21,929 nucleotides of DNA, taken from positions 3,584 through 25,512 of the IMG/VR virus record IMGVR_UViG_3300003690_000089, one strand, 5' to 3'. This DNA comes from a virus. Shown one piece after another: positions 15,920-21,929 of the stretch (its first letter is position 1; each line of letters begins with the position of its first letter). Made by a program: the position numbers and the translations under genes. Below the pieces are notes generated by a model. That model saw only the letters and a list, made by a program, of their open reading frames with translations, ran no database searches and had not been told where the DNA came from.

Positions 15920-18082
15920 CTACCGTGAAGCAGCTTCAAAGCCGGTCTCGTAGTCAGGTCGTCCGGGGCCTCGTGAACCAATTGCTTGATTCAGCTCCGG
16001 CGTTCCCCCACCCGCGAGTCCGACGGGCGGTCCGCCTCCGGTTGGAGGGGGGCCTGGTGGCGCTTGCGCGCCCTGTTCTGGTGCCATGGGGGCACCACCC
16101 TGCGCCGGAGCACCCGGCGGCATTCCCGGAGCACCCGCTTGCACATGCATCTGCCACCAGGGTTGCCCCTGTTGGTTTTGGCTTTCGGCCTGATAATGCC
16201 AAGCGAGGTGTCTCTCGAAATTCTGTTGATGCTCTTCGGGAAGCAGTCTGAAATCGATGGATTTCATGTAGCTCAAGCACTCATCGATGTGAGTTACGTG
16301 GTCCTCCCACGGCTGAACATCCTGCGGTTTCCCGTTGGCCATCATGTGATTCTCTTCTCTGGCGTAGTTGCGATCTTTAGTCTCATCGCCATACACCGGA
16401 TCCATGTCCCCAAACTCCATCATGCGGCGGGCCTTGATGCCCGTCTGTGGGTCCTTTGGATCGCCCAGGATACCCACCTGGTACATCTGCATGATTTGCT
16501 CACGCCGATAACTTGGGTGTTTCGGTAACATGGAGTTCGCATGCACGCGCACCCGCGTATTCTTTATCTGCTCCGCGAAAAACTCGACCACCTCAACCGC
16601 TCCGTTTCGGCCCATGATCTGAACTGCCTGCGGCACCGGCATGTATTCGCGCACCATCCACAACATCATTGAGCACATCTTCTCAATGGCGTGCTCTATC
16701 TCCCTCACCGTCGGACCAAGCTTCGTGGCGTCAAGGTCAGACAGCAAACCAATCGCGCGTCCTGATGTCTGCGATGGTGCCATCCCGCGTGTAACGTCCG
16801 AGACGCCACTGATGGCCTGAATATGCTCAATTTGCTCTTTCTCGAGCATCTTGTGTTCTGGTGATAGCGGAGGCGGGGGCAGTGGCTCCGGGGGCCTGGC
16901 GGCGGTTCTGTTGTAGAAGATGATCTCCCCCGGCTCATCGGTGAACGTCTGTTTATCAACCGAGCCCTTCTCGGCCCGCCACTTGGGCTGGGCGTGGAGA
17001 TTCTTGTTCTCAATGCGTTGCGAGATACTCTTGTTCAGCTCTTTTTGTGCAGGGATAACCGAAGTAACAACACCCTCGCCCGCAAAGCGACCAGGAACAG
17101 TGTTATGGCGAGCCATGACGAACGGCAGCTTGCCGTAGGGCAGGATTTCCTGCTCCTCAAGGACAACGCTTTCCGCCACGATGGTATAGTAGCCCTCCGG
17201 GTGGCGGGGGCTCGGCCTTTCAAAATACTCAAGAACCAGCACTCGGTCTAGGTTTTGATCGTCTGTCTGGCTCGATCTCGAGTATTCGCGCAGCACCTGC
17301 TGGCTGTACTGGTCAACCTCGTAGCTGGAGTCCGGGTGTACGTGCTTTCCACGGTCCGGCCAGCGATCTCTTACCTCGTCGATGTGCATCATGTTGGCAT
17401 GGATCATCCATCGACAAGTCTCCATGTCCTTTGCGCCTGGGTCCCAGCCCACCTCGAGCGGACTAATGACATCAATCACAGGGAGACCCGTCTTGGACTC
17501 CGGTCGCTCGGGAACCTCTTCCACTGAGTCGTTGATGTAGTCAAGCGTTGGCTCAACCTCGTCGTCCAGGTAATCATCGCCGGCAGCGTCATCCCACCAA
17601 ACTTTGAAGAAAACCGTGCCTGTCACAGCCATCCACTTAACGGCCTCATGAAGCTTGATTTGCATACCAAGCTCCTGCCAGAGGTAATCCAGCATGTGAT
17701 CGCACTGACGCGCCGCTTCGATATCGTCATCGTCCGTGGAGGCGGGCGAACACATAAAGCCAGGACGGTTCTCGGTCAGCTTCCCGGCCAACGTCTCAAC
17801 TGTGGGTAGAATATAGTTCAGAACCATCCGCACGCGCCACGGCGGCGGGTTCTCATCAACGAGCAAACGAGTCACCCGGTTGAACCGCGCCCACTGACGA
17901 CCCGTGAAGAAGGCTAACCCAAGCCAGCACTTCTCAATAATAAGCTGCTTCGCGCTCTCAGAATGATCCCACTGGTCACGAACGTACTTAGCCGCCTTTC
18001 GCTCCTCATCGGTCGGAGTGTAGGGCTTTACCTTTTCATCCAGCTCGGTGTATTGGCTGGATATGGGACCGGAATAGCTCAT
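15920..18082 (-). CDS. Portal protein (P22-like type), 720 aa
   Basis: The ATG at 18082 overlaps the preceding stop as ATGA, so translation is probably coupled. The N-terminal part has ESAKQLIIEKCWLGLAFFTG followed by RQW, then NYILPTVETLAGKLTENRP, the usual opening of P22-type podovirus portals. The middle carries GTVFFKVWWDD, ISPLEVGWDPGAKD and GRAIGLLSDLDATKLGPT, in positions expected for the wing and stem. The last 80 residues are rich in Pro, Gly, Gln and Ala (GAPGMPPGAPAQGG) and probably form a flexible tail inside the head. The protein makes the dodecameric ring through which DNA enters. At 720 aa it is close to the 725 aa of P22. Neighbours are a small gene of unknown role before and the scaffold after. 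Confidence 0.88.
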   Translation of the reverse strand: MSYSGPISSQYTELDEKVKPYTPTDEERKAAKYVRDQWDHSESAKQLIIEKCWLGLAFFTGRQWARFNRVTRLLVDENPPPWRVRMVLNYILPTVETLAGKLTENRPGFMCSPASTDDDDIEAARQCDHMLDYLWQELGMQIKLHEAVKWMAVTGTVFFKVWWDDAAGDDYLDDEVEPTLDYINDSVEEVPERPESKTGLPVIDVISPLEVGWDPGAKDMETCRWMIHANMMHIDEVRDRWPDRGKHVHPDSSYEVDQYSQQVLREYSRSSQTDDQNLDRVLVLEYFERPSPRHPEGYYTIVAESVVLEEQEILPYGKLPFVMARHNTVPGRFAGEGVVTSVIPAQKELNKSISQRIENKNLHAQPKWRAEKGSVDKQTFTDEPGEIIFYNRTAARPPEPLPPPPLSPEHKMLEKEQIEHIQAISGVSDVTRGMAPSQTSGRAIGLLSDLDATKLGPTVREIEHAIEKMCSMMLWMVREYMPVPQAVQIMGRNGAVEVVEFFAEQIKNTRVRVHANSMLPKHPSYRREQIMQMYQVGILGDPKDPQTGIKARRMMEFGDMDPVYGDETKDRNYAREENHMMANGKPQDVQPWEDHVTHIDECLSYMKSIDFRLLPEEHQQNFERHLAWHYQAESQNQQGQPWWQMHVQAGAPGMPPGAPAQGGAPMAPEQGAQAPPGPPPTGGGPPVGLAGGGTPELNQAIGSRGPGRPDYETGFEAASR

Positions 18083-18393
18083 ACGTTAGTCGGTTGCACC
18101 CCGCCATATGTGGGAGCCTCTTGTTGCTGATACCGTCTCCGAAGTCTGTCTCTCAGCATCATCGCAGCCCGAAGACGCGGATCTATAGGTGCCTGCTGCA
18201 CGTTCAATCCCTGGGCGGGGGCAGGTGCCTGTTGCCCTGGCTGAGTGCTCTGTGAGGCAAGGCCCTGCTTTCTCTTTCGCTCTGCAAGCAGGCGAAGCAG
18301 GTTTGGATCAATCTGTGCAGGACCGGCTCCACCTGGAGCCTGAAAACTCGGCTTTTGCTGCTCTTTTGAAAACTCAAATTTAGGCAATGCCAT
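18079..18393 (-). CDS. Small basic protein with duplicated IDPxL motif, 104 aa
   Basis: The ATG at 18393 has GGAGG 6 nt upstream, a strong site. The protein is rich in Gln, Pro, Ala and Arg. Two segments repeat: AQIDPNLLRLLAERKRK at residues 26-42 and APIDPRLRAAMMLRDRLRRR at 68-87, each an IDP turn followed by a basic helix, 42 residues apart. The linker between them is Gln/Pro-rich (QPGQQAPAPAQG). It ends in ATGA with the portal start. I do not recognise the family. The basic helices could bind DNA, scaffold or portal; this is inference from composition and place. Confidence 0.6.
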   Translation of the reverse strand: MALPKFEFSKEQQKPSFQAPGGAGPAQIDPNLLRLLAERKRKQGLASQSTQPGQQAPAPAQGLNVQQAPIDPRLRAAMMLRDRLRRRYQQQEAPTYGGVQPTNV

Positions 18394-18405
18394 TACTCAC
18401 CTCCA

Positions 18406-18747
18406 CTAAACCGCCCGGGGCGGAACGGCCGCACCGCCCCCTGCCCTGGCCATCGCAGCACCGCGAATCCCTTCCGGGGGCAGTCCACCGCCGCCGGGGG
18501 GCCCGCCAGGAGGTCCACCAGGGGGGCCGCCGGGAGGTCCACCCTCTGGGGCAGGCTTGCTCAGTTCAGCAACAATGAGTTGCTTCACCTGTGGCGGCAA
18601 CTGCATCAAAATCTGCATCAAGTCGCCAAGCGATGGCCCTTTATCGCCACCAGGAGGTCCGGCCCCGGGAGGCGGTCCACCGCCAGCCCCAGCAGGAGGT
18701 CCGGGGGGTGGTCCAGATTCTGGCCCTGAAGGTAAGATCGATGCCAT
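18406..18747 (-). CDS. Pro/Gly-repeat protein, 113 aa
   Basis: The start is the ATG at 18747: GGAGG (18756-18760) lies 8 nt upstream and the preceding gene stops one base before it. A longer frame reaching 19047 exists but overlaps that gene and lacks such support. Residues 1-35 are GPP-rich (SGPPPGPPAGAGGGPPPGAG). Residues 36-68 form one clean helical segment (SLGDLMQILMQLPPQVKQLI). Residues 69-88 are GGPP repeated four times plus GGGG. The end is Gly/Ala-rich. Family unknown. A short helix between two flexible arms would suit a virion linker or scaffold-binding part. Confidence 0.55.
   Translation of the reverse strand: MASILPSGPESGPPPGPPAGAGGGPPPGAGPPGGDKGPSLGDLMQILMQLPPQVKQLIVAELSKPAPEGGPPGGPPGGPPGGPPGGGGLPPEGIRGAAMARAGGGAAVPPRAV
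18484..18543 (-). repeat. GGPP coding repeat
   Basis: Residues 69-84 of the 113-aa protein read GGPP four times, followed by GGGG; the DNA repeats ggaggtcc/ccaccagg-type units. A second, less regular GPP-rich stretch lies at 18655-18725 in the same gene. Confidence 0.85.
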
Positions 18748-18748
18748 G

Positions 18749-19189
18749 CTAGGATCCTCCAAATATCTTCTTCTTGATGTTGCCCGCCGCAGCGAGTCTT
18801 GCGGTTTGTGGCATCTGCATGCCTGGGCCTGCGCCAGGGTCGCGAAGGCTGGAACCCGATGACTTGTACGGTGCTGGCTGGAAAAATCCAGGCCTGGGTG
18901 GTGGCGGCTTTGCGGCAACTGCCCTTTTGCTGCCCGTCCCGCCAAACAACCAGTCAACCGCCGCGCCAACTGCCAAACCAATGAGCCCACCAACGGGGCC
19001 TGCGGCCCAGCCCCCAGCGGCCAGCGCGGTGCCTGCGGCGGCAGCACCGATTCCTGCGCTGGCCCCGCCTATGGCACCTATGGTGCTGCCAATCGCCATA
19101 CCCGTAGAGCCTTGGTAGCCTGGATCTCCTGGTTCACCAGGCTTCCCCTTGGCCCCGGGGAGCGAGTATACAGGCAGTCTACCCGCCAC
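18749..19189 (-). CDS. Collagen-like plus glycine-zipper protein, 146 aa
   Basis: The GTG at 19189 follows GAGAGG with about 7 nt spacing and starts inside the last 11 bases of the preceding gene. Residues 12-30 place Gly at every third position (GAKGKPGEPGDPGYQGSTG), six collagen-like triplets. Residues 30-85 are a long stretch of Gly, Ala and Ile with small-residue zipper spacing (GSTIGAIGGASAGIGAAAAG), able to span or coat a membrane, ending at VDWLFGG. The rest is Pro-rich then basic (KPPPPRPGFFQPAPYK; NIKKKIFGGS). Family unknown. A glycine zipper in a virion protein can be membrane-active during DNA entry; collagen triplets often give trimers. It lies between terminase and portal, where such a protein is not standard. 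Confidence 0.6.
   Translation of the reverse strand: MAGRLPVYSLPGAKGKPGEPGDPGYQGSTGMAIGSTIGAIGGASAGIGAAAAGTALAAGGWAAGPVGGLIGLAVGAAVDWLFGGTGSKRAVAAKPPPPRPGFFQPAPYKSSGSSLRDPGAGPGMQMPQTARLAAAGNIKKKIFGGS
19100..19156 (-). repeat. Collagen-like G-X-Y triplets
   Basis: Gly occurs at residues 12, 15, 18, 21, 24, 27 and 30 of the 146-aa protein, with Pro or Lys in several X and Y places. Confidence 0.85.
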
Positions 19190-19412
19190 GCTCTAACCTC
19201 TCTGGGTGGTTCACGGTGGTATTCCAATAGTCGGACTCAAAGTCATTCTTGTGCTTGGACTCGAATTCCTGCCATTGAACTTTATAATCCTTAGATTGCT
19301 CATAGAGCCACCGCCGGCGCTGGCGTTGCTCTCGCCTATAGATGTGAATGGTCCCAGCGGTGCATAGCGCGCTGAAAGGAAGGAGCATCAATATTACAAC
19401 TATTTCCACCAC
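19179..19412 (-). CDS. Small membrane-anchored protein, 77 aa
   Basis: The frame opens with GTG at 19412 (second GTG at 19409, ATG at 19388) and overlaps the end of the terminase gene by 13 bases. No strong ribosome site marks which start is used. Residues 2-23 are hydrophobic (VEIVVILMLLPFSALCTAGT) and would form one membrane helix; then comes a very basic stretch (YRREQRQRRRWLYEQ) and a charged helical tail. The basic side after the helix predicts N-out/C-in topology. It overlaps the next gene by 11 bases. A single-helix phage protein with a charged tail could be a holin-like or spanin-like part, yet no lysozyme gene is beside it, so I make no firm assignment. Confidence 0.55.
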   Translation of the reverse strand: MVEIVVILMLLPFSALCTAGTIHIYRREQRQRRRWLYEQSKDYKVQWQEFESKHKNDFESDYWNTTVNHPERLERGG

Positions 19413-21181
19413 ACCCCTAAGTGGGGGTCTCCTTTTTCCACGTCAGCCTCGATGAACTGAGCAACGCAATCGCGCGACATGGTCTCGACCCGCACTGGCT
19501 CCGATATTGCCGCATCTTCTAGTGTAGAGTCAACATATATGGCAATGGCAATAGCCATGACCGCATCATCATGCTCCCCCGGCATGGACTCACACCGCCC
19601 ATTTGAGTTCTCTATAAACACTTTGCACTCATTGAGCAGCCTCAGGGAATTGATGGTGTGGGTGTCTAGTCGGATTGCCTGGGCCAGGGCTGCAATTATG
19701 CCGTCCCTCATGTCCTTGGCTTGCGTTCTGAAGCCAAAACGCTGTGTCCAGTTCGTGGCTGTGATGCTTCGGACCCACAGGTTCATATAGCCTGAGTCTA
19801 AAAGATCTTTGATAACAGCGATGCCCGGACCATCAACCTCCGGGACGAGAACGGCATCGTTGTAAAGAGTCGCAACCAGCCTCGCCTGTTCCGCGACAAT
19901 GCCCGGTGGTGTCCTGGCGTAGTATTCAGCGGCCTGCATTCTGTCGGTTCGATCCAAAACCTGTATACAGGAGTAGTCACCGTCTTCAACGCCATGGGCG
20001 GTATCAACTGATACGATGTATTGATGCCCCGGAAGGGGTTCCTGGTATATTTGCCAGTCATCGCGTCCCGGAACCAGTGTAAACTCCGGCGTCCACAGTT
20101 CGCCTGTCCGCAGCGTCGTATCTCCGTCACTTAGTTCGTCAATGCGGTCCTGTATCAGGGTTTGGTCCAGTGGGCTCTTGGCCGATGAGGTGAACGCAAT
20201 CTGTGGAGAAAGCGGGTATTCGGTGTCGAATCTGGTGATATCCCCGCTGAACTTTGTTTGCAGCGTCTGAATAGCCCACTTGACCCTGTATGGCGGTAAA
20301 TTGAACTCCATGGCCCTTTTGGCCCATGTCTCATCGTATCCAAGTTCTGTTGCCACCCGCCAGAACAACATGTCGTCGCCCTTTGCGTGGGCGGTCCGCA
20401 TGCGCTTGTCTAACGCATTGTCCGTGATGTCTTCCGGGAGCTTGTACCTGTCGTGGTCCTGCCATCCGAAGAAGACATACTGGTAGATGTTTCCGGGTTC
20501 GTTTTTGTAGGCCTGCCAGAATCTTGTATAAAATGCGCCGGAGGCTCCATTCGCAGTCGATTCCATAAAGACGTAAGTTCCAGGAACGTCAGCAACTGCC
20601 GCGAGCTGAGCTTGGAGAGCATCTTCATCAGTGGTACTTCTTCTCCGCTTGTGCCAGAGCGCCACCTCAGATAGGTGGAGAAAATCCCAGGTGGAACCGC
20701 GTGCAGCGTCTGTGCTTCCCTGAGTTTGGATTTGGTATCTTGCGCCATGATCCCACCGGATTGAGTTTCCAATCATCTTCGCTGGAGCAACGAGCGGGAT
20801 AGCCGCTGGCAGGTTCTCCTGGTAGCGTTTGATGATGTGAAAGATTTCCTTGGTTGAGTCTCTTAAGTGGGCAATGCACATGGCATTGGCCTGCTTTTGG
20901 AACTGACAGTGGTGGTGCCCCAGCGCCTTGAAGAACGTGGTGCCGCCAACCTGTCTTGATTTTAGATCGATAACCCTGACCGGCAGCCGGCGGGACTCCG
21001 CGTCCTCTATGAGGGTCAGCAGTTCTTCCTGCTCCCCGTTCAGCAGCAGCGGGGCCAGCCGGTAGCTGTCTCCCACAAGCGTCCGTATCTTGAGGCAGTT
21101 CTGAAAATAGAACCGGCGGTCATGCCGGCACCGCTCCCAGAACTCCTGGAACTTATACGCCTCTTTTGAAATACCGCCCAC
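19400..21181 (-). CDS. terL: Terminase large subunit (ATPase and nuclease), 593 aa
   Basis: The protein is the packaging motor and cuts DNA concatemers. Motifs seen: Walker A KSRQVGGTT (residues 74-82), a Walker B-type strand DFLHLSE (166-172) with catalytic Glu, and the coupling motif ESTANG (207-212). The nuclease domain follows with VSVDTAHG (D393), VPEVDG (E448, D450) and GEHDDAVMA (D538, D539), the acidic triad of RNase H-like terminases. Start is the GTG at 21181, because a stop lies two codons upstream in frame; the ribosome site is weak. The small-terminase candidate precedes it after a 107-base gap. It ends in TAG and overlaps the next frame by 13 bases. Length is normal for the family. 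Confidence 0.93.
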   Translation of the reverse strand: MGGISKEAYKFQEFWERCRHDRRFYFQNCLKIRTLVGDSYRLAPLLLNGEQEELLTLIEDAESRRLPVRVIDLKSRQVGGTTFFKALGHHHCQFQKQANAMCIAHLRDSTKEIFHIIKRYQENLPAAIPLVAPAKMIGNSIRWDHGARYQIQTQGSTDAARGSTWDFLHLSEVALWHKRRRSTTDEDALQAQLAAVADVPGTYVFMESTANGASGAFYTRFWQAYKNEPGNIYQYVFFGWQDHDRYKLPEDITDNALDKRMRTAHAKGDDMLFWRVATELGYDETWAKRAMEFNLPPYRVKWAIQTLQTKFSGDITRFDTEYPLSPQIAFTSSAKSPLDQTLIQDRIDELSDGDTTLRTGELWTPEFTLVPGRDDWQIYQEPLPGHQYIVSVDTAHGVEDGDYSCIQVLDRTDRMQAAEYYARTPPGIVAEQARLVATLYNDAVLVPEVDGPGIAVIKDLLDSGYMNLWVRSITATNWTQRFGFRTQAKDMRDGIIAALAQAIRLDTHTINSLRLLNECKVFIENSNGRCESMPGEHDDAVMAIAIAIYVDSTLEDAAISEPVRVETMSRDCVAQFIEADVEKGDPHLGVWWK

Positions 21182-21288
21182 CAGCTACAGGGAGAACCAG
21201 TGGACGGCGGGGGGATCGAACCGAGGGGACTTCGTAACCGGAGGGAAAAGAATGAACCCCATGTAGAACACTGGCCGATGGTAGCACA
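21182..21288 (-). other. Non-coding gap with unpaired tRNA-like motifs
   Basis: Between the two terminase genes I find no protein gene. Read on the minus strand, TTACGAA (an anticodon-loop-like string) is followed by GGTTCGATCCC (a T-loop/B-box-like string) and GCCGTCCA, in the order of a tRNA 3' half. The expected stems do not pair and no matching 5' acceptor strand is present, so an intact tRNA is unlikely. It could be a decayed tRNA, a packaging site or chance. Confidence 0.35.
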
Positions 21289-21756
21289 TCACCCAAACAC
21301 CTCGACAGATTTCTTGCTTTTCCGCCGAGCGCCCTGCTTCTTGATCAGTTGCTTGAGCTGCTTGGTTCCCATCCCTGTGTGATGACATATATCCCTATAC
21401 GTCATCCCGCTTTGGTATAGCGCCACGGCGGCGGATTCGGTTGAGGTCACCGCCGTGAACTCGGCCTTCGCCTGTACCACCTGAAGCTTCGTATCCAGGG
21501 AGTCCTGCGCTGAGAATGGATCCCAGACGGTCTGCCCACCACCGCGCCCCGCCTTCTCCAACAACTCCCCAATCGACCCACGTGCTTTGATATACGCATT
21601 CACACCCTTGAGGTTCCGGTTCAACAACTCATAGTCGCCGCCGGCCTGAGAGACCGCACCCTCGAGAAGCATCTGAGCAGTATGTACGCTATCGCTATAG
21701 TAGGTAACTAAGTCTGGCGGACTGTCATTTACCGTGATAACTTGTTCATCCGACAT
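21289..21756 (-). CDS. Putative terminase small subunit, helix-turn-helix protein, 155 aa
   Basis: The start chosen is the ATG at 21756; a GTG at 21816 would overlap the divergent plus-strand gene and adds a hydrophobic leader without support. No clear ribosome site precedes the ATG. Residues 1-100 are mostly helical (AYIKARGSIGELLEKAG). Residues 110-141 form a helix-turn-helix (ALYQSGMTYRDICHHTGMG, then KQLKQLIKK) followed by a basic tail. A small DNA-binding protein directly before the large terminase usually recognises the packaging site. Small terminases usually carry the HTH at the N-terminus, here it is near the C-terminus, so a late-gene regulator is an alternative. Confidence 0.5.
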   Translation of the reverse strand: MSDEQVITVNDSPPDLVTYYSDSVHTAQMLLEGAVSQAGGDYELLNRNLKGVNAYIKARGSIGELLEKAGRGGGQTVWDPFSAQDSLDTKLQVVQAKAEFTAVTSTESAAVALYQSGMTYRDICHHTGMGTKQLKQLIKKQGARRKSKKSVEVFG

Positions 21757-21758
21757 AC

Positions 21759-21766
21759 AAGGAGGG
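21759..21766 (+). promoter_or_regulatory. Ribosome binding site of the plus-strand gene
   Basis: AAGGAGGG ends 8 bases before the ATG at 21775. It decides the start: a closer ATG at 21768 is followed by a stop after ten codons. It lies in the 18-bp space between two divergent genes. Confidence 0.75.
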
Positions 21767-21774
21767 TATGGTAG

Positions 21775-21929
21775 ATGACGAAACGAAGCAAGAACGATGA
21801 CAAGCCCACAGAGCACCCGGCGAGAAACACCACCAACGGCCCTACGGTTGACAAAGACGTGTGGAAGCTTGTCACCAGAACCGCCGACAGGAACAACGTA
21901 AAGCCCAGCACCCTTGTATACCTGGCCAT
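21775..21929 (+). CDS. Divergent small DNA-binding-like protein, 3' end outside window
   Basis: The ATG at 21775 has the strongest Shine-Dalgarno sequence in the window. Fifty-one codons are visible without a stop. The first 22 residues are polar and disordered (KRSKNDDKPTEHP); the next segment reads TVDKDVWKLVTRTADRNNVK then PSTLVYLA. This looks like the start of a ribbon-helix-helix or similar small helical DNA-binding fold, with a Trp in the first helix and PSTLV opening the second. It is the only gene on the plus strand and faces away from the morphogenesis cluster, which suits a regulator or the first gene of another module. The minus-strand frame lying opposite lacks such a start. Confidence in function is low, in coding moderate. 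Confidence 0.55.
   Translation, partial: MTKRSKNDDKPTEHPARNTTNGPTVDKDVWKLVTRTADRNNVKPSTLVYLA

Noticed and set aside
18748-19047. Upstream extension of the GGPP-repeat gene to 213 aa
   Set aside because: It would overlap the collagen-like gene in full; the ATG at 18747 has its own GGAGG site one base behind that gene's stop.
21182-21288. A complete tRNA gene
   Set aside because: T stem and anticodon stem do not pair and the 5' acceptor strand GGACGGC is missing.
21696-21701. TATAGT as a -10 box for the plus-strand gene
   Set aside because: No acceptable -35 hexamer is found at 16-18 bases upstream.
21729-21929. 66-codon minus-strand frame with hydrophobic product
   Set aside because: It lies opposite the plus-strand gene that has a strong ribosome site, and ends inside the small-terminase candidate.
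1-21929. CRISPR array or insertion sequence
   Set aside because: No regularly spaced repeats with spacers, no transposase and no terminal inverted repeats were seen; repeats found are in-frame coding repeats.

Overview
The window looks like the late, structural half of a tailed double-stranded DNA phage (Caudoviricetes) with short-tailed (podovirus) architecture, or a prophage of one. The evidence is a near-continuous run of 18 genes, all on the minus strand and read from right to left. They follow the classical order: packaging, portal, scaffold, capsid, adaptor, tail nozzle, tail spike, then large internal (ejection) proteins. There is no tail sheath, tape measure or tail tube gene. No host gene, integrase, rRNA, intact tRNA or insertion sequence is visible, so the host cannot be named. 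The DNA is moderately GC-rich. Six of the 18 minus-strand genes appear to start with GTG.

Layout in transcription order (high to low coordinates): 21756-21289, a helix-turn-helix protein in the small-terminase position; 21288-21182, a non-coding gap with unpaired tRNA-like motifs; 21181-19400, large terminase (clear ATPase and nuclease motifs); 19412-18079, four small genes of low-complexity or membrane-like proteins (a membrane-anchored peptide, a collagen-like/glycine-zipper protein, a GGPP-repeat protein, an IDP-motif protein); 18082-15920, portal; 15882-15172, scaffold; 15148-13811, major capsid protein; 13810-13708, a terminator-like hairpin region; 13707-12605, two unassigned head or neck proteins; 12602-11859, head-tail adaptor; 11875-9653, nozzle; 9653-8359, a short beta-helix spike and a small beta-rich fibre-like protein; 8355-4062, two proline-rich internal proteins of 676 and 746 aa; 4058-1, a giant open frame of at least 1352 codons that leaves the window on the left. 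At the extreme right, a gene on the plus strand starts at 21775, only 18 bp from the start of the minus-strand cluster, and runs off the window.

Working together: the terminase pair would cut and pump DNA through the portal into a shell built by the capsid and scaffold proteins. The adaptor and nozzle would close the neck and form the short tail. The beta-helix and fibre-like proteins would bind the host surface. The last three large proteins match the order and approximate size class of the T7 gp14-gp15-gp16 ejection set, although I see no sequence motif that proves homology.

Most unusual content: the giant terminal gene with a fourfold PYQLPPL repeat at its N-terminus and an Ala/Lys coiled-coil region; the block of collagen-like and GGPP-repeat proteins between terminase and portal; an exact 72-bp-period duplication in the 676-aa gene; and TAG as the most frequent stop codon.
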